A stretch of DNA of 64,000 nt from DASQPR01 sp963724705 (GTDB lineage Bacteria > Actinomycetota > Actinomycetes > Mycobacteriales > Micromonosporaceae): assembly GCA_963724705.1 (NCBI GenBank), contig CAVRVS010000006.1, positions 186,001 to 250,000 of the forward strand, given 5' to 3'. This document shows, piece after piece, positions 52,552 through 61,716 of the stretch. The notes under the pieces were generated by a model. The model was not told where the DNA came from. It did no database searches and saw only the letters and a program-made list of their open reading frames with translations. Numbering within the stretch: the stretch's first letter is position 1; each line of letters opens with the position of its first letter. Both the position numbers and the translations under genes were made by a program.

Positions 52552-53338
52552 TCAGTCAGCGGCGTCGGCCGCGGCGGGGCGGCGCTTGTCCGGAACGTAC
52601 CGACGGATGTGTTTGCGCGCCGACAACCGTGCGTCGCTCGCGGTGCGCATCATGCGTGGCGCCCGCGCGGCGCTGTTTACGTGGCCACGCGCTTTTCGCG
52701 AGCGGCTCCGGCGGACGAGATCCATCTCGGTCGGGCCGTTGGCGTGCGCGGCGTCCGGCTGACCGACGTCGTCGCCCGACCGCGCGACGGCGTCCGCCAG
52801 CAGACGTGGCCGGTCCCGTGCCCAGTCGGCGAGATCGGTCAGCCGGCTCGTACGTCCGCGTGACGGCAGAGTCCGGCGGATCTCCCGCTCCGCCTCCCGC
52901 CGAGCCAGGTCTTCGAGCCGACGACGGGCAACGGACGCGGCATGGAAGGCGATCCAGAGGCTGACCGCGGCCAGCGACACCTCGAGCACGCGCGAACCCC
53001 AGCGCGATGTCGCGGTCCTCGCCGGCCGTGCTGGTGTTCACGTCGAACCACGCGTCGACGACCAGCATCGTGGCGAGCGCGGTCGCCGCCAGCGCGACCT
53101 TGGCCTTGCCGCGCCACGCCAGATATGCGGTCACCGCGAGCATCACGACTTCGCCGACATCGAAGCCGACCCACGCGAGACGATCATTCACCCGGCTGGT
53201 CGCCGGCAGGCTCGCGGCCAGGAACACCACCCACGGCACGGTGCACACTGCGGCTAGCGCAAATCCGGGTGCGACCCACCGTGGTACCGGATTTGTCCGG
53301 TTCGCCGGTTGTGTCGTCTGTGCTGTCCGCCGTCCCAT
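52552..53338 (-). pseudogene. Hypothetical membrane protein, single-base frameshift
   Basis: From 53338 the product has several hydrophobic helices (FALAAVCTVPWVVFLAASLP and EVVMLAVTAYLAWRGKAKVALAATALATMLVVDAWFDV). At 52986-53000, beside a run of four G, the frame slips: after EDRDIAL the coding sense continues in the next frame as VLEVSLAAVSLWIAFHAASVARRRLEDLARREA, a final helix and a basic tail. Removing one base gives 261 residues. Unknown function. Followed by recQ in the same direction. Confidence 0.72.
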
Positions 53339-53547
53339 GCATCACCGCCCCATCCAGCGTGCCACCCGCGGCGGCCGTATCTAAGCGATCGAGCTGTGAA
53401 GACCATCAAGGTTTACCCGTGACGACGGGCGCATAAGCGTGGATCAGCCCCGATGACGGCGCCTGGACCCATCGACGTCGCGCGGCACCGAAACGCGGCG
53501 CCGGGGCACTCTCACAGGTTTCGTGCACGGCACGGCACAATGGGCGG

Positions 53548-54618
53548 GTGCGTTTCGAAGTCTCGAAGGTTCTCGACGCGATCGAACGCCGCCTGTCGAT
53601 CGATCCCGCGGTCACGGCCGGCGTCGTCGACCTGACCGAGATCACGCGACTCGGCGACCTTGACGGAGGGCGGCCGGCTAACCTGCTGCGCCTCGGTCAC
53701 GTCGTCGACGCGCTCGGCCAACGACTCGGTGACAGCAGCGCGGCCACGTATGTCGTCGCCGACCGGGCGCTGATGTCGGACACCGAACTGACATCGAACG
53801 AACGCATGGTCATCCGGCGCTGGTCGGACGACGGCCTGATCGAGGTGCTGCCGGCGGGCACGCCGGTGGTTCCCCGGGTACGGGAAATCAGCGCACTCAC
53901 CGGCATGGCGATGATCACCCGGGTCGGCGGCGGCTCCCCCGCGTACGCCCCGGTGCCCGCCCCGGGTGGCGTGAGCCTGATCGCCCACGCCGGCCAGCCA
54001 CCGGTGCCGCCGACTCGACCGAATCCGGTGCTCGGCCGGCAATGGAAATGCCCCGAGTTCGAGTGTTCGAGCTTCGGCGAGGTGCGCGTCTCCGGCCAGC
54101 CGCCGCCCACCATTCGCAACGGCGTCCCGACGTGCCCACGCCACGGCAAACGCCTGACCGACGCCGGGCCGCGCGCGGTGACCTGGCCGATGGCCGTACG
54201 GGTTGACGGCCTTGTCCGGCACCGGTTCGCCGTTGCCGCCGGCGGGTCGGTCATGATCGGCCGGGCCCCCGAGGGTTCGGACGTGGTCGCCGTCGGGCCG
54301 TACCTCGACGAGGCCGGCATCCGCTGGGTGAGCCGCAGCCATGCCCGCCTTGAGCTGCGTGATGACGGTCTGCGCATCGCCGATACGAGCACAAACGGGA
54401 CGACTCTGGTCAGACGTACCGGGCCGACCGAGCCGCCGGTCACCGAAAAGCTGACCAAGGGGCAGCACAAGCAACTGGGTGAGTGGGACCTCGTGGTGCT
54501 CTACGAGGGTGTGGAGATCGGTCGGGCCGACCGGCTGCCAACACGCTCACCTGCGACAACGCCAAATTCGGTGATGGCTGACGCGCCAACCCAGGCGCTG
54601 CGGATATCCCGCCCCTGA
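53548..54618 (+). CDS. FHA-domain protein with internal zinc ribbon
   Basis: A 356-residue cytoplasmic protein. Residues 1-130 are a helical region without a recognised family (EVSKVLDAIERRLSIDPAV, VVDLTEITRLG). A likely zinc ribbon follows (KCPEFECSSFG and PTCPRHGKRL), then an FHA domain with conserved IGR, VSRSHARLELRDDGLRI and DTSTNGT, which binds phosphothreonine. GTG start. In actinobacteria FHA proteins usually serve Ser/Thr kinases, but none is in this window. Divergent from the frameshifted membrane gene. Confidence 0.85.
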   Translation: MRFEVSKVLDAIERRLSIDPAVTAGVVDLTEITRLGDLDGGRPANLLRLGHVVDALGQRLGDSSAATYVVADRALMSDTELTSNERMVIRRWSDDGLIEVLPAGTPVVPRVREISALTGMAMITRVGGGSPAYAPVPAPGGVSLIAHAGQPPVPPTRPNPVLGRQWKCPEFECSSFGEVRVSGQPPPTIRNGVPTCPRHGKRLTDAGPRAVTWPMAVRVDGLVRHRFAVAAGGSVMIGRAPEGSDVVAVGPYLDEAGIRWVSRSHARLELRDDGLRIADTSTNGTTLVRRTGPTEPPVTEKLTKGQHKQLGEWDLVVLYEGVEIGRADRLPTRSPATTPNSVMADAPTQALRISRP

Positions 54619-54807
54619 GTGTGAATCTTTCCCATCTTGATGGACTCCCTACGGCGCGGGTCTGCGTGTATCCTTTGCTGAGTTTTTGTGTACGTGGACC
54701 GCACCTGCGCCGCTCGGATGTGATCGGCAAAAGGCGCCGCTGCTCGAAAACGGCCAAGTAAGGCCCGCAGCGCGCGCGGCCGGTACACCCTCATGAAGGA
54801 GAGAAAC

Positions 54808-55011
54808 ATGGCGCAGGGAACCGTTAAGTGGTTCAACGCCGAGAAGGGCTTCGGCTTCATCACCGTGGACGGTGGCGGATCCGACGTGTTCGTGCACTTC
54901 TCCGCAATCCAGACGAGCGGCTACCGCACTCTGGAGGAGAACCAGCGAGTCGAGTTCGAAATTGCCCAGGGCCAGAAGGGCCCGCAGGCGGAGCAGGTCC
55001 GCCCCATCTGA
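54808..55011 (+). CDS. cspA: Cold-shock protein CspA
   Basis: A 67-residue single OB-fold RNA-binding protein: GTVKWFNAEKGFGFITVDGG (RNP1) and DVFVHFSAI (RNP2). The ATG at 54808 behind AAGGAGAG is the start; an ATG at 54793 in frame is before the ribosome-binding site. The upstream 188 bp may form a long 5' leader as in other csp genes. Ended by a U-tract terminator. RNA chaperone, usually cold or growth regulated. Confidence 0.96.
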   Translation: MAQGTVKWFNAEKGFGFITVDGGGSDVFVHFSAIQTSGYRTLEENQRVEFEIAQGQKGPQAEQVRPI

Positions 55012-55024
55012 CACGTCAGTCGAG

Positions 55025-55060
55025 AAACCCGGTGTCCGTTCGCGGGCACCGGGTTTTTTT
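55025..55060 (+). terminator. Intrinsic terminator of cspA
   Basis: AAACCCGGTG and CACCGGGTTT pair around a short loop, and seven T follow. This is the only classical U-tract terminator seen in the window. Confidence 0.92.
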
Positions 55061-55246
55061 GTGCTCAATGGCTCGCGGATAACCCGCTCATCGCCTCGCG
55101 CTCGGCGCATGATCCACCGCGGTGGACGATTACGACCGGATAGCGACGTCAATCGTCCACGGCTGCGGATCATGGCCGGCGAGCCGCATCATGGCCGGCA
55201 GATCATGGCCGCCGGATCATGAGAGCGACCGCTCTCGCGCCAGGCA

Positions 55247-56224
55247 TCACGCCGGAAATGCGTCCCCCCACCGGGTGTCACGTGCCTGCCGGTAGAGCTC
55301 GCCATGCCGCTTGGTGACGATCCGGTCGGCGGCGGCGCCGTCCGGGCGGCAGAGCCGGAGTGTCACGAGCCCTTTGCGCTGTGCCGGTCGCCGGATCACC
55401 CGTCCCTCGACAACCGGCGGCGCATCAATGACGACTCGCGGCGACGCGGTGGCGAGGTACGAGAACTTCTCGTCCTCGTACGACAGGTCGGCATCCTTGA
55501 TCCGGCGGTGCAGCGCCGTACGGTTCACCCGTGCCCCGAAGTGACACCAGTCGCCGGCCGACAGCGGGCACGCGAGCTGATGGGGACATGGCGCGAGCAC
55601 CCGATGGCCGAGTGCGAGCAATTGATCCCGAGCGGCGATCACCCGCGCGTAGCCGGCCGGCGTACCGGGCTCGACGATCACGACCACACCGCCGGCATCC
55701 GCGGCATGTGAAACGAGATCGCGTTGAGCCGACTCGGCGAGCTCCCCGAGCACGTACGAGACGGTGACCAGATCGGCCGACGGCAACTCGGCCGGAAGCG
55801 ATGATCGCCGCCACGTAGCCGACCGCAGAGCCGGTGCGGGAGCGGTGGCGGCCAATGTCTCCCCGAGCGTCAGTGCGCCGTCCACCTGGTCGAGCACCGT
55901 GATCCGCTCGATCGACGGGAACGCGTCGGCCACGGCCCATGCCGCGGCCCCCGTTCCGCCGCCGACGTCAACGAGGCTCGCCGGCGCCGGCAATATGGGC
56001 GGCAGCGCATCGATGGCCGCCCGGACGGCGGCGTACGTGGCCGGCATGCGATAAGCGGCGTACGCGGCGATCTCGGCCGAACCGGCGAGAATCGGGGCCG
56101 ACGCCGGCTGGCCGGACCGGTACGCATCGATCAGGCGCGCAACCGCCGCGCGCATCCGGTCGACGGGTTCGGCGGCGAGGCTGGTTGCGAGCGCGGCTCG
56201 CAGCTCGCCAGGCAGGTCAGCCAT
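55247..56224 (-). CDS. Rsm22-family SAM methyltransferase-like protein
   Basis: A 325-residue protein of the Rsm22 family (mitochondrial small-subunit assembly factor relatives). SLVDVGGGTGAAAWAVADAF is the SAM-binding loop, VTVSYVLGEL is motif IV, and CPHQLACPLSAGDWCHFGARV holds the four-cysteine cluster that binds Fe-S in mtRsm22. It ends in LVTLRLCRPD and a basic tail. Role in ribosome assembly or rRNA modification is inferred from the family. ATG start. Confidence 0.88.
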   Translation of the reverse strand: MADLPGELRAALATSLAAEPVDRMRAAVARLIDAYRSGQPASAPILAGSAEIAAYAAYRMPATYAAVRAAIDALPPILPAPASLVDVGGGTGAAAWAVADAFPSIERITVLDQVDGALTLGETLAATAPAPALRSATWRRSSLPAELPSADLVTVSYVLGELAESAQRDLVSHAADAGGVVVIVEPGTPAGYARVIAARDQLLALGHRVLAPCPHQLACPLSAGDWCHFGARVNRTALHRRIKDADLSYEDEKFSYLATASPRVVIDAPPVVEGRVIRRPAQRKGLVTLRLCRPDGAAADRIVTKRHGELYRQARDTRWGDAFPA

Positions 56225-56525
56225 TCGCGTGACTCGTTCGGGCCGCGACAGTCACTGCGACGCTTACGATAAAGTCCACCAAAATCGTCGAAACACCTCA
56301 TCGGAGTCGGTGTGGCATGGGTCGCCGGTCACGCCCGTTATGGTGCCGCACCCGCCGCCGGTTAGCCTGGACCGCCACGGCCTGTAACCGGCCACCGGGC
56401 CGGTGACCGGGCCACCTATGGTCGGACGGCGACCGGCGCAACGCTCGAACCCGGCGCAACGCAAGAAGCAACACAAGATCCGGCCGCGATGCAGGAACGC
56501 GACGCAGGAACATGAGGGGACACAC
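56225..56525. other. 301-bp divergent leader of the G1P operon
   Basis: Between the Rsm22-like gene and the nucleotidyltransferase. It contains a modest AT-rich part near 56262-56300 and the GAGGGGA ribosome-binding site at 56512-56518. No gene or clear operator seen. Confidence 0.45.
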
Positions 56526-57362
56526 GTGATTGGGCTCGTTCTCGCGGCCGGCCAAGGTCAACGCCTGCGGCCGGATACCGACGCGCTGCCCAAGACGCTA
56601 CTGCCGGTCGACGGCGAGTCCACCATCCTGGACGTGATCCTGCGCAACCTGGCCAAGGTCGGCCTCACGGACGTGGCCCTGGTCGCGGGCCACGCGGCGG
56701 ACGCGCTCATCACCCGGTTGCCCGATCTCGAGGCACGGCACGGCCTGGCGATCGAGATCATCCGCAACGACCGCTTCGACCGTAACAACGCGTACTCGCT
56801 GTGGCTCGCCCGCGAGGCGTACGCCGGCGGAGCACTCCTCGTCAACGGCGACACGGTGCACCCGGTCGACGTGGAACAGACCTTGCTCAGCGCCGTCACC
56901 GCCGCGGAATCGGCAACGCTGACGGCGGCCACCCCGGCCGGCGCGACGCCCCTGCACGTGCCTTCGCCCGGGCCGGCGCCTGTGCTTGCGCCCGAGATCA
57001 TCCTGGCTCTCGACGTCACCAAGCCCCTCACCGACGAAGCGATGAAGGTGACGCTGACCGGCGCTGCGACCGGCACCGGACACCGAACCGTCTACAAGAT
57101 CACCAAACAGATGCCGGTCGCCGACGCCCACGGCGAATACATCGGCGCGACGCTGATCGGCGCCGGCGTCGCGAGCGATCTCACCGCGGCGCTCGATGAG
57201 ACCTGGCGGCGCGATCCGAACCTGTACTACGAAGACGCCTACCAACTGCTGGCCGACCAGGGCGTGCCGGTCGGCGTCGCGGCGCTGCCATCGCTGGAGT
57301 GGGTCGAGGTCGACGATCACGCCGATCTCGCGCGGGCGCGGGAGGTCGCATGCCGCTGCTAG
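56526..57362 (+). CDS. Sugar/alditol-phosphate nucleotidyltransferase
   Basis: A 278-residue LicC/IPCT-like enzyme: VIGLVLAAGQGQRLRPDTD...PKTLLPVDG is the NTP-binding signature, and LLVNGDTVHP the metal-site Asp. It would activate a phosphorylated polyol or choline-like head group as a CDP (or other NDP) derivative. GTG 56526 follows GAGGGGA. Its last 13 bp overlap the ATG of the next gene. With a G1P-dehydrogenase-like enzyme and a CDP-alcohol phosphotransferase downstream it most likely makes an activated glycerol-phosphate or head group. Exact substrate unknown. Confidence 0.88.
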   Translation: MIGLVLAAGQGQRLRPDTDALPKTLLPVDGESTILDVILRNLAKVGLTDVALVAGHAADALITRLPDLEARHGLAIEIIRNDRFDRNNAYSLWLAREAYAGGALLVNGDTVHPVDVEQTLLSAVTAAESATLTAATPAGATPLHVPSPGPAPVLAPEIILALDVTKPLTDEAMKVTLTGAATGTGHRTVYKITKQMPVADAHGEYIGATLIGAGVASDLTAALDETWRRDPNLYYEDAYQLLADQGVPVGVAALPSLEWVEVDDHADLARAREVACRC

Positions 57363-58420
57363 CCCGTACGATCCTGACGCCGCTGACCATCGAGGTCTCT
57401 CCCGGCGCGCTCGGCCGCCTGGACACGGTGATCGCGGACAGTCGCATCTCGACCGGCGGACGCGTCGCCGTCGTACACGGTTCCGGCATCGGTCCGACAC
57501 TCGCCGACGAGGTCGGGACGATGCTGCCGGCCGCCGACCTGATCACCATCGAGGCCGGTACGTTCGACTCCGCGATGTCGCTCGCGACGAAGCTTCGGAC
57601 ACTCGAATACGACGCTGTGATCGGGATCGGCGGCGGGAAAGTCATCGACACGGTCAAATACGCGGCGACGATGCAGGGCATGCCGATGGTCGCCGTCGCG
57701 ACGAGCCTCGCCCACGATGGGCTGGCGTCGCCGGTAAGCACGCTGGTCTGGGGTAGCAGCTCACCGTCGTACGGTGTGCACATCCCCATCGCCGTCGTGG
57801 TCGACCTCGATCTGGTCGCGCGCAGCCCGGCGTACCAGATCCGGTCCGGGATCGGCGATGCGCTCAGCGACATCTCGGCCTGTGCCGACTGGGAGCTGAG
57901 CCACGCGATCAACGGTGAGCCGGTCGACGGCCTGGCCATGTCGCTGGCCCGCACGGCCGCGGAATCGGTGCTGCATCATCCCGGCACGATTACCGACACT
58001 GACTTCCTCGCCACGCTTGCGCAGTCGCTGATTCTGGGCGGCGTCGCGATGGCCGTAGCTGGGTCGAGCCGGCCGTGCAGCGGCGCCTGCCACGAAATCG
58101 CACACGCGCTGGCGACGCTGCAGCCGGACGCCGCGAGCCACGGCATCGGCGCGGGACTGGGCGCGTTGTTCGCGATGTTCCTCCGGTCGCGCCAGGACTC
58201 GTCGTTCACGCCCGCGTTCGAGCGGCTGGTGGCCACGTTCGGCCGGCATGAGCTTCCGCGCACGCCCGCCGAAATCGGCCTGACCGACAAGGATTTCGTT
58301 GACGTTGTGGCGTTCGCGCCGTCGACCCGACCGGGCCGGTACACGATTCTCGAACGGCTCGACTTGGACACGTCAGGCCTCTATGCCGCGGTCGAGGAGT
58401 ATGTCGATGCGATCGGGTGA
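57350..58420 (+). CDS. Glycerol-1-phosphate-dehydrogenase-like enzyme (AraM/EgsA family)
   Basis: A 356-residue zinc-dependent polyol dehydrogenase. VIGIGGGKVIDTVKYAA is the NAD-binding GGG loop; the metal ligands fit IGDALSDISACADWE (Asp), ACHEIAHAL (His) and ASHGIGAGLG (His). TSLAHDGLASPVSTL is typical of the AraM/EgsA group, which reduces DHAP to sn-glycerol-1-phosphate in archaea and some bacteria. ATG 57350 overlaps the upstream stop. It is the middle gene of the operon. Alternative: another iron-containing ADH of the same fold. Confidence 0.87.
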   Translation: MPLLARTILTPLTIEVSPGALGRLDTVIADSRISTGGRVAVVHGSGIGPTLADEVGTMLPAADLITIEAGTFDSAMSLATKLRTLEYDAVIGIGGGKVIDTVKYAATMQGMPMVAVATSLAHDGLASPVSTLVWGSSSPSYGVHIPIAVVVDLDLVARSPAYQIRSGIGDALSDISACADWELSHAINGEPVDGLAMSLARTAAESVLHHPGTITDTDFLATLAQSLILGGVAMAVAGSSRPCSGACHEIAHALATLQPDAASHGIGAGLGALFAMFLRSRQDSSFTPAFERLVATFGRHELPRTPAEIGLTDKDFVDVVAFAPSTRPGRYTILERLDLDTSGLYAAVEEYVDAIG

Positions 58421-58426
58421 CTCGCG

Positions 58427-60625
58427 ATGACCCGCGTGCTGCTGTTCGCGACGCAGACCGCGCCCGACGGAACGCCGACCGCGTTGCTGCGCGTTGGTGG
58501 TGCCACGCTCGTCGATCGCCTCGCCGCGCAGTTCCGTGCGCTGGACACCGCCGACCTCACCGTCATCACGCGGCCGGGCTGGGCCGATGCGCTGCGGGCG
58601 GCGGGCCACAGCGCCGTCGAGAGCGAGGACGTCGCCGGTGACCTCGCGCTCATCGGCGCCGCGGTCAGTGCGACCGAGAGCTCCGTTGTGCTCGCGGCCG
58701 CGGATCTCGTCGCCCATGACGGTGCGATCGCTTCCTTCGCCGGCCCTCGGGTACGTAGCACGGTCGCGGCCGTACAGACCGCCCGCAAGATGGCGGTTGG
58801 CGCGTACGGCGAACCGGTACTGCGCGAGCGGAACATGGTGGTGTCGGTCGGCACGCATCAGCGGGAGGTCACGGGCCCGAACGCGGTGTTCCGGGCGCTC
58901 GTGACGGTCAGCGCCGACGACCGTCCCCGACTCCATGACGCGTGCGCCGCCTTGCGCACCGAAGCCATCGACAGTGGCCGTGACCTCGACGCCGACGCCG
59001 GCGCGTACGGAGCCGTCGGGCTCGCGCTGCTCGGCCTCGTACGGACCGGGGTCGTCGTCGGCGCCAACAACCCGCGGCTGTACGTGTGCCATCGGGTCGA
59101 CTCACCCGACGCGGCCGCGGCGGCCGCCACCGCACTCGCCGCCGTTGACGAGCCGGCGGCCGCCGTCCGGATGGGCGTCAAGGAGGACGACGAGTTCTTG
59201 GCGACGTACCTTGTCCACTCGTACACACCGCGGTTGGTCGCGTTCTTCGCCCGGCGCGGCATCACGCCCAATCAGGTCACCTGGATGTCCATCGCGGTCG
59301 GGTTGGTGGCCGCGGCGGTGTTCGCGGTCGGCGTGCGGTGGCTCGACATCGTCGGTGCCGTGCTGCTCTACGCGAGCTTCATCCTCGACTGCAACGACGG
59401 ATCGCTCGCCCGCTACACCGGCAACTTCAGTCGCTACGGCGGCTGGCTCGACATGATCGCCGACCGGGCCAAGGAGTACGTCGTCTTCGCCGGTGTAGCG
59501 ATCGGCGGCGTACGGATGCATGAACCGGCCGTGTGGGGACTGGCGTTGGCGGCGATCGTCGCGCAGACCGTACGGCACATGGTCGACACGTGGTACGGCG
59601 CGCTCCAGGACACCGCGACACGCGCGCTTCCGGTGGTGCCGCTGGGTTCCCGGCTCGACACGCTCGGACTCCGGGCCGCGGCCGCCGGAGCGCCGAGCGC
59701 TCGCGACGGTTCGGCCACCGGCACGGTTGCTAGCGGCGGCACGGGTGCCGGCTCGGGCGCGGGTGCCAACGCCGGCGCGAAACTCGGGCAGCTGTCCGCC
59801 GCCGCGCACGGGCGTTACCGCTCCCCCGCGTACTGGCTCAAACGCAGTGTGGTCCTGCCGATCGGCGATCGGTGGCTACTGATGGCGCTGGCCATCGCAA
59901 TCGGCGGACCGCGGGTGATGTTCATCGTCCTGCTGATCGCGATCGCTCTCGCATTCGCGTACGTGCTCGCCGGCCGGACACTCCGCGCGCTGTTCCTTCG
60001 GGTGGCGGTGATGCCCCGCTTCGACATCGGGTTCCAGCGCGACGACGGTCCGATCGCCCGAACGCTCGGAGCACTCGGCCGTGGTCGCGTATCGCCGCTG
60101 GTCGCGCTGGCGCCCGGACTCGTCGCGGTGCTGATCGCGGCCGGCTTCGCAATCGTCGGCGATCGCGGCCCACGGTGGCTCGTGCTGATCTACGCGGGGC
60201 TCGCCCTGGTCGCCGGCCTTGCAGCCAGCAGCCGGCACGACGGGCCGCTCGACTGGTTGACGGTGGCCGGTCTCCGGGCAACCGAATACACCTTCATCGT
60301 CGTCGCCGGCGTACTCGGCGGAGTGCCGTTGTGGCTGGTGTACACGCTGCTGCTGGTGCTCACGCTCTACCACTACGACGTCACCGGACGGATCGAGAAG
60401 CAGGCGACTCCGGTGCGCGGCGAAGCGATCTTGCGCGGCTGGGACATCCGGGTGACCGTACTCGCGATCACGGTCGCGTTCGGCTGGGCCGTGGCGGCGT
60501 ACGCGGTCGCCGCGATCGTGATCGGCGGCGTGTTCGTCATCGGTGCGCTGGTCGGTTGGCGGGAGTCGGCCCGCTCGGGGGCTGCCGCGGTGGCTTCCGC
60601 CCGATCGGCCGCGCTCTCGAAGTAG
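58427..60625 (+). CDS. CDP-alcohol phosphatidyltransferase with nucleotidyltransferase-like N-terminus and DUF5941-type C-terminus
   Basis: A 732-residue membrane enzyme. Residues 1-240 form a soluble domain resembling nucleotidyltransferases (GGATLVDRLAAQF; AAADLVAHDG) without clear catalytic signature. The CDP-alcohol phosphotransferase motif D-x2-DG-x2-AR-x8-G-x3-D-x3-D is perfect (D321, D324, G325, A328, R329, G338, D342, D346). Several TM helices follow, then a low-complexity linker and a C-terminal multi-helix region of the type I recall as DUF5941. It joins a CDP-activated head group to an alcohol at the membrane. Six bp after the upstream stop. Confidence 0.9.
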   Translation: MTRVLLFATQTAPDGTPTALLRVGGATLVDRLAAQFRALDTADLTVITRPGWADALRAAGHSAVESEDVAGDLALIGAAVSATESSVVLAAADLVAHDGAIASFAGPRVRSTVAAVQTARKMAVGAYGEPVLRERNMVVSVGTHQREVTGPNAVFRALVTVSADDRPRLHDACAALRTEAIDSGRDLDADAGAYGAVGLALLGLVRTGVVVGANNPRLYVCHRVDSPDAAAAAATALAAVDEPAAAVRMGVKEDDEFLATYLVHSYTPRLVAFFARRGITPNQVTWMSIAVGLVAAAVFAVGVRWLDIVGAVLLYASFILDCNDGSLARYTGNFSRYGGWLDMIADRAKEYVVFAGVAIGGVRMHEPAVWGLALAAIVAQTVRHMVDTWYGALQDTATRALPVVPLGSRLDTLGLRAAAAGAPSARDGSATGTVASGGTGAGSGAGANAGAKLGQLSAAAHGRYRSPAYWLKRSVVLPIGDRWLLMALAIAIGGPRVMFIVLLIAIALAFAYVLAGRTLRALFLRVAVMPRFDIGFQRDDGPIARTLGALGRGRVSPLVALAPGLVAVLIAAGFAIVGDRGPRWLVLIYAGLALVAGLAASSRHDGPLDWLTVAGLRATEYTFIVVAGVLGGVPLWLVYTLLLVLTLYHYDVTGRIEKQATPVRGEAILRGWDIRVTVLAITVAFGWAVAAYAVAAIVIGGVFVIGALVGWRESARSGAAAVASARSAALSK

Positions 60626-60743
60626 GCCCGGCAGATAGGAAGCGGGCCCGGCAGATAGGTCGGACATCCGACTGATCGATATCTGCTCCGACCCCAACCG
60701 CATACCATGCGCTGGCTTCCGCCCCCGCCCCGAGGAGCCAGCC

Positions 60744-61632
60744 ATGCGTCAGCCGGCCACCACATGTCGCGCCGCAGGTCGCGTCGCAGGTCGCGTCGTC
60801 CGCCGGCCCGGTCGCCGCGGCCGGTTCGAAATCGCGCTGATGCTGCTCGGAGCGGTCGCCGCCACGGGCGTCCTCGTTGCGTGTGCCCATGGTGCCAAGG
60901 CTGGCCAGGGGGTGTTCGGCGCCGCGCCGAACGGTTCGCCTGGTGTCGGCGCCGCGTCGGGGATCGGATCGGCCGGCGCGTCGCCGGGCGCCTCGACGGG
61001 CTCTACGACCGGCGTACCGACCGCGTCGCCCAGCCAACCACGTCTCATCGGCGCCGTCGAGTCATGCCTATCCGAGCGACTATGCGCGCGCGATCCTGAC
61101 CGCGTGGGGCGGCCATGACACGTCCTATCTCACGCTCCTGACCAATACCTCGACCAAGAACCAGCTCTACGGCTACGGCAGCCTCGACCAGCACTGGACG
61201 CTCGCGTCGAGCCAGGGCGCGACGGGATCGAGCTACGCGTCGTTCTACAACCGCGACGGCGACTGGATCGTGCTCCGTTCGGTCAACGAGCAGACGGCGG
61301 CACATCAGTGGCACGCCGGCTCGGTCGAGACGTGGAGCAAGATCTCGTACCCGTCCGACCCGACGGCGTACGTGAAGTACTACATGAACGCGTACGTCGA
61401 CGGAAACGCCGCACGCATGACGAAGCTCGGCAACCAAACGATGACGACCCACTTCACTGGGCTGTCCTCGAAGCCCGACTCCGGTTACACCCTCGGCACG
61501 CCGGACGGTACCGCCGGCCACACCCACATCGAGGTGACCGAGACCAGCGCTTCGTTCGACGTCATCTTCCGCGTCGTCAACCAGGACCTGGGGCAGGCTG
61601 GCGCGATCGAGGGTTGCGACTCCGGCTGCTGA
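60744..61632 (+). pseudogene. Lipoprotein-like hypothetical, single-base frameshift
   Basis: From 60744 the frame encodes a basic start, a hydrophobic helix with lipobox-like LLGAVAATGVLVAC, and a Gly/Ala/Ser linker. At about 61010-61060 the frame slips by one base; the continuing sense starts APSSHAYPSDYARAILTAW and runs through YNRDGDWIVLRSVNEQTA, IEVTETSASFDVIFRVVNQD to CDSGC at 61632. Removing one base gives 295 residues. The second half is well-formed, probably extracytoplasmic. Unknown family. Confidence 0.72.
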
Positions 61633-61716
61633 CCGGTCCGACACTGCCCTTGCCGAACCATTGGGTGCTGGCGGCATCGGCCCCGGTTGAGCCGGAGTCG
61701 GCGCACGGGCGAGACT

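Noticed and set aside
55169..55220. Short direct repeats of ATCATGGCCG between cspA and the Rsm22 gene
   Set aside because: About four 10-bp imperfect copies with irregular spacing in simple GC-rich sequence; too weak to call a functional repeat.
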